Source: Ktedonobacteraceae bacterium (GTDB taxonomy: Bacteria; Chloroflexota; Ktedonobacteria; Ktedonobacterales; Ktedonobacteraceae). From it: a DNA stretch of 6,515 nucleotides. Of this stretch, positions 5,056 through 6,515 are shown piece by piece (within the stretch, counting starts at the first letter, position 1; each line of letters starts with the position of its first letter). The position numbers were made by a program, and so were the translations under genes. The notes beneath the pieces are model-generated. The model was given only the letters and a program-made list of their open reading frames with translations, did no database searches and was not told the origin of the DNA. Where the stretch lies: assembly GCA_014896635.1 (NCBI GenBank), contig JADBKA010000256.1, forward strand, positions 1 to 6,515. The letters are read 5' to 3'.

Positions 5056-5801
5056 CCACCCACACCCACAATACATATACAACTCACACAACCCCAGCCG
5101 AACATCTGAGGCGCATCTACCAGCTCCTGGTGGAGACCTACGGCGAGCCACACAACACGCCAGACTACGAGCCGCTCGGTGGTCTGATCGGCACGATTCT
5201 CTCGCAGCATACCTCAGATCGCAACTCGGATCGCGCCTACGAGCAGCTTGTCCAGAAGTTTCCGACCTGGGAAGAGGTGCGCGACGCTCCCACAAACGAA
5301 GTGGCCGACGCGATACGCTCTGGCGGGCTGGCAAACATCAAAGCAGTGCGCATTCAGGATGTACTGCACACGTTGAGCGAACGCCGACAGGAGCAGCACT
5401 TTACCGGCTCGCTGTCACAGTTTCTCTATGCCGAGCTGATCAAACGCACGCCGGAAGAGGGCTGGCACTACCTGCGTGAGCTGCCGGGCGTGGGTCCCAA
5501 AACTGCCGCCTGCGTGCTGATGTTCAACCTGAACCTGCCGGTGATGCCGATTGACACGCATGTGCATAGAGTGAGCAAACGGTTGGGCCTGATCGGCCCA
5601 AAGGTCAGCGTCGACCAGGCGCATGTACTCTTTGCAAAGATCACGCCGCCGGAATGGGTCTATCCGCTGCATGTCAATCTCATCCGGCACGGACGGCAGA
5701 TCTGCCATGCGCAGCGGCCTGAGTGCGGGCGCTGCCCGCTGTATTCAGAGTGCGCCTACGTGGGCAGCGTGAACGCGCAGGAGACGGCTATTTCAGGCTA
5801 G
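5052..5801 (+). CDS. nth: Endonuclease III, DNA glycosylase/AP lyase
   Basis: The enzyme removes oxidised pyrimidines and cleaves the abasic site in base-excision repair. This 249-aa protein has all the hallmarks. LIGTILSQHTSDRNSD is at 45-60. The helix-hairpin-helix LPGVGPKTAACVLMF (144-158) carries the catalytic Lys150. PIDTHVHRVSKRLGL (166-180) carries the catalytic Asp168. The iron-sulfur loop has Cys218, Cys225, Cys228 and Cys234 in the exact C-X6-C-X2-C-X5-C spacing. It is somewhat longer than E. coli Nth because of an N-terminal Thr/His-rich extension (THTHNTYTTHTT, 3-14). The start is fixed by AAGGAG and by the 4-base overlap with the upstream orphan. GC content rises sharply at its beginning. 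It ends 19 bases from the convergent LacI-type gene, with no hairpin terminator between them. Assignment is secure. Confidence 0.96.
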   Translation: MTTHTHNTYTTHTTPAEHLRRIYQLLVETYGEPHNTPDYEPLGGLIGTILSQHTSDRNSDRAYEQLVQKFPTWEEVRDAPTNEVADAIRSGGLANIKAVRIQDVLHTLSERRQEQHFTGSLSQFLYAELIKRTPEEGWHYLRELPGVGPKTAACVLMFNLNLPVMPIDTHVHRVSKRLGLIGPKVSVDQAHVLFAKITPPEWVYPLHVNLIRHGRQICHAQRPECGRCPLYSECAYVGSVNAQETAISG

Positions 5802-5820
5802 AAACACTTGCTTACATCAC

Positions 5821-6515
5821 TCATCGCCTCACAGGCACGCTAGACTCGCGTACCACCAGCTCCGGCTGGAACACAATCTGCTCGTAGCTATAAGGGGGAG
5901 AGTTGTTAATCTCTCTCAGGAGCAACTCGGCGGCGGCGCGGCCAAGCTGATATTTAGGCTGCCGGATAGAAGTCAGGGCGGGAGCAAGCATAGCGGCAAA
6001 CTCAACATCGTCATAGCCTACAAGCGCGATATCAGCGGGAACCGCGAGATTGCGTTTACGCAGACCGCGCATCACGCCAAGCGCGAGCAGGTCATTGGCA
6101 CAAAACACGGCTGTCGGCGTCCTCTCCGCAGCAAGCAGCCGCTCTACACAGGCTTCTCCCTCTTTTGCCGTCAGCGTAGGAGTTGCAATATCAAGTAGCA
6201 CGCGAGCAGGATCAAGCCCGGCAGCGCGCAGACCACGCTCTACCCCCTGCAAGCGATCCGCACACTGACGAATACTCAAAGGGCCACGTACAAAAGCCAT
6301 GTACTCATGCCCTTGCTCCAGCAGATGCGTAATCGCCATCTCACCCCCACACACATCATCCACCGCAACTGACGAGAGATCTTCTCGCTCGCTTGGCCGG
6401 TCTAGCAGCACAATGGCGATTCCTCGCTCGCGCAGTCGTTGGAGCGCATTCGCATCATCTCGAACCGGCGTGATCAGGATACCCTGCGTCCGCTGCTCTT
6501 CCAGCACACGCAGAT
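5821..6515 (-). CDS. LacI-family transcriptional regulator (partial, N-terminal HTH beyond the right edge)
   Basis: The 230 visible codons form the ligand-binding part of a LacI/GalR-type repressor, with a periplasmic-binding-protein-like fold that binds a sugar or related effector. The reading frame is open to the window edge, so the apparent internal GTG (6507) is not the start. About 110 residues, including the DNA-binding domain, are missing. Conserved blocks are RTQGILITPV at the beginning, the IVLLDRP strand, VAVDDVCGGEMAITHLLEQG, TAVFCANDLLALGVMRGLRK, ADIALVGYDDVEFAAMLAP and ALTSIRQPKYQLGRAAAELL near the C-terminus, all standard for the family. The effector cannot be named, and no sugar transporter or catabolic gene lies in view; its targets are probably further right. 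It is convergent with nth across 19 bases. Confidence 0.92.
   Translation of the reverse strand, partial: LRVLEEQRTQGILITPVRDDANALQRLRERGIAIVLLDRPSEREDLSSVAVDDVCGGEMAITHLLEQGHEYMAFVRGPLSIRQCADRLQGVERGLRAAGLDPARVLLDIATPTLTAKEGEACVERLLAAERTPTAVFCANDLLALGVMRGLRKRNLAVPADIALVGYDDVEFAAMLAPALTSIRQPKYQLGRAAAELLLREINNSPPYSYEQIVFQPELVVRESSVPVRR

Noticed and set aside
5035..5334. Antisense 99-codon frame over the 5' part of nth
   Set aside because: Shadow of nth; Arg-rich low-plausibility composition.
5802..5820. Terminator between nth and the LacI-family gene
   Set aside because: Only 19 bases with no inverted repeat or T-run.
6505..6507. GTG as the true start of the LacI-family gene
   Set aside because: The frame continues to the window edge with family-like residues, and the HTH domain must lie beyond it.

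Overview
The window looks like chromosomal DNA from a member of the Chloroflexota, most likely a Ktedonobacter-type organism. That placement rests on the style of the large XRE-type regulator (HTH followed by helical repeats), a small HTH_26-type regulator, a phthiodiolone-ketoreductase-like luciferase-fold enzyme and the frequent GTG/TTG starts. It is an inference from recognised protein style, not from a marker gene. No rRNA, tRNA, transposase, integrase or CRISPR array is visible.

Layout. (1) 1-1058, minus strand: a GC-rich two-gene folate operon. An FchA-type methenyl-THF cyclohydrolase/cyclodeaminase comes first, and a FolD cut by the left edge follows with a 4-base overlap. FolD keeps Tyr50, Gln98 and Asp121 but has Ile where the catalytic Lys54 belongs, so the two proteins may split the dehydrogenase and cyclohydrolase steps. 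(2) 1059-1378: a divergent intergenic region with short palindromes and a weak candidate promoter. (3) 1379-2515, plus: a luciferase-like, probably F420-dependent oxidoreductase. (4) 2516-2632: a convergent spacer with a perfect 10-bp inverted repeat. (5) 2633-5051: an AT-richer accessory block. It holds an XRE regulator with a helical-repeat C-terminus (minus), two previously unlisted or obscure tiny genes coupled by an ATGA overlap (42 aa acidic, then 60 aa very basic; plus), a convergent 74-aa HTH regulator (minus), and a 137-aa orphan (plus). (6) 5052-5801, plus: endonuclease III, overlapping the orphan by ATGA, where GC content rises again. (7) 5821-6515, minus: the effector-binding half of a LacI-family regulator cut by the right edge.

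How the parts work together. Folate one-carbon interconversion is a clear functional unit on the left. On the right, the orphan and the DNA glycosylase are translationally coupled, which makes the orphan a candidate partner for base-excision repair. The middle block looks like a regulatory/accessory insertion. Its most unusual spot is 3980-4108, where a perfect 11-bp inverted repeat includes the start codon of the 42-aa ORF. No complete known defence, toxin-antitoxin or mobile system can be demonstrated from the sequence alone.
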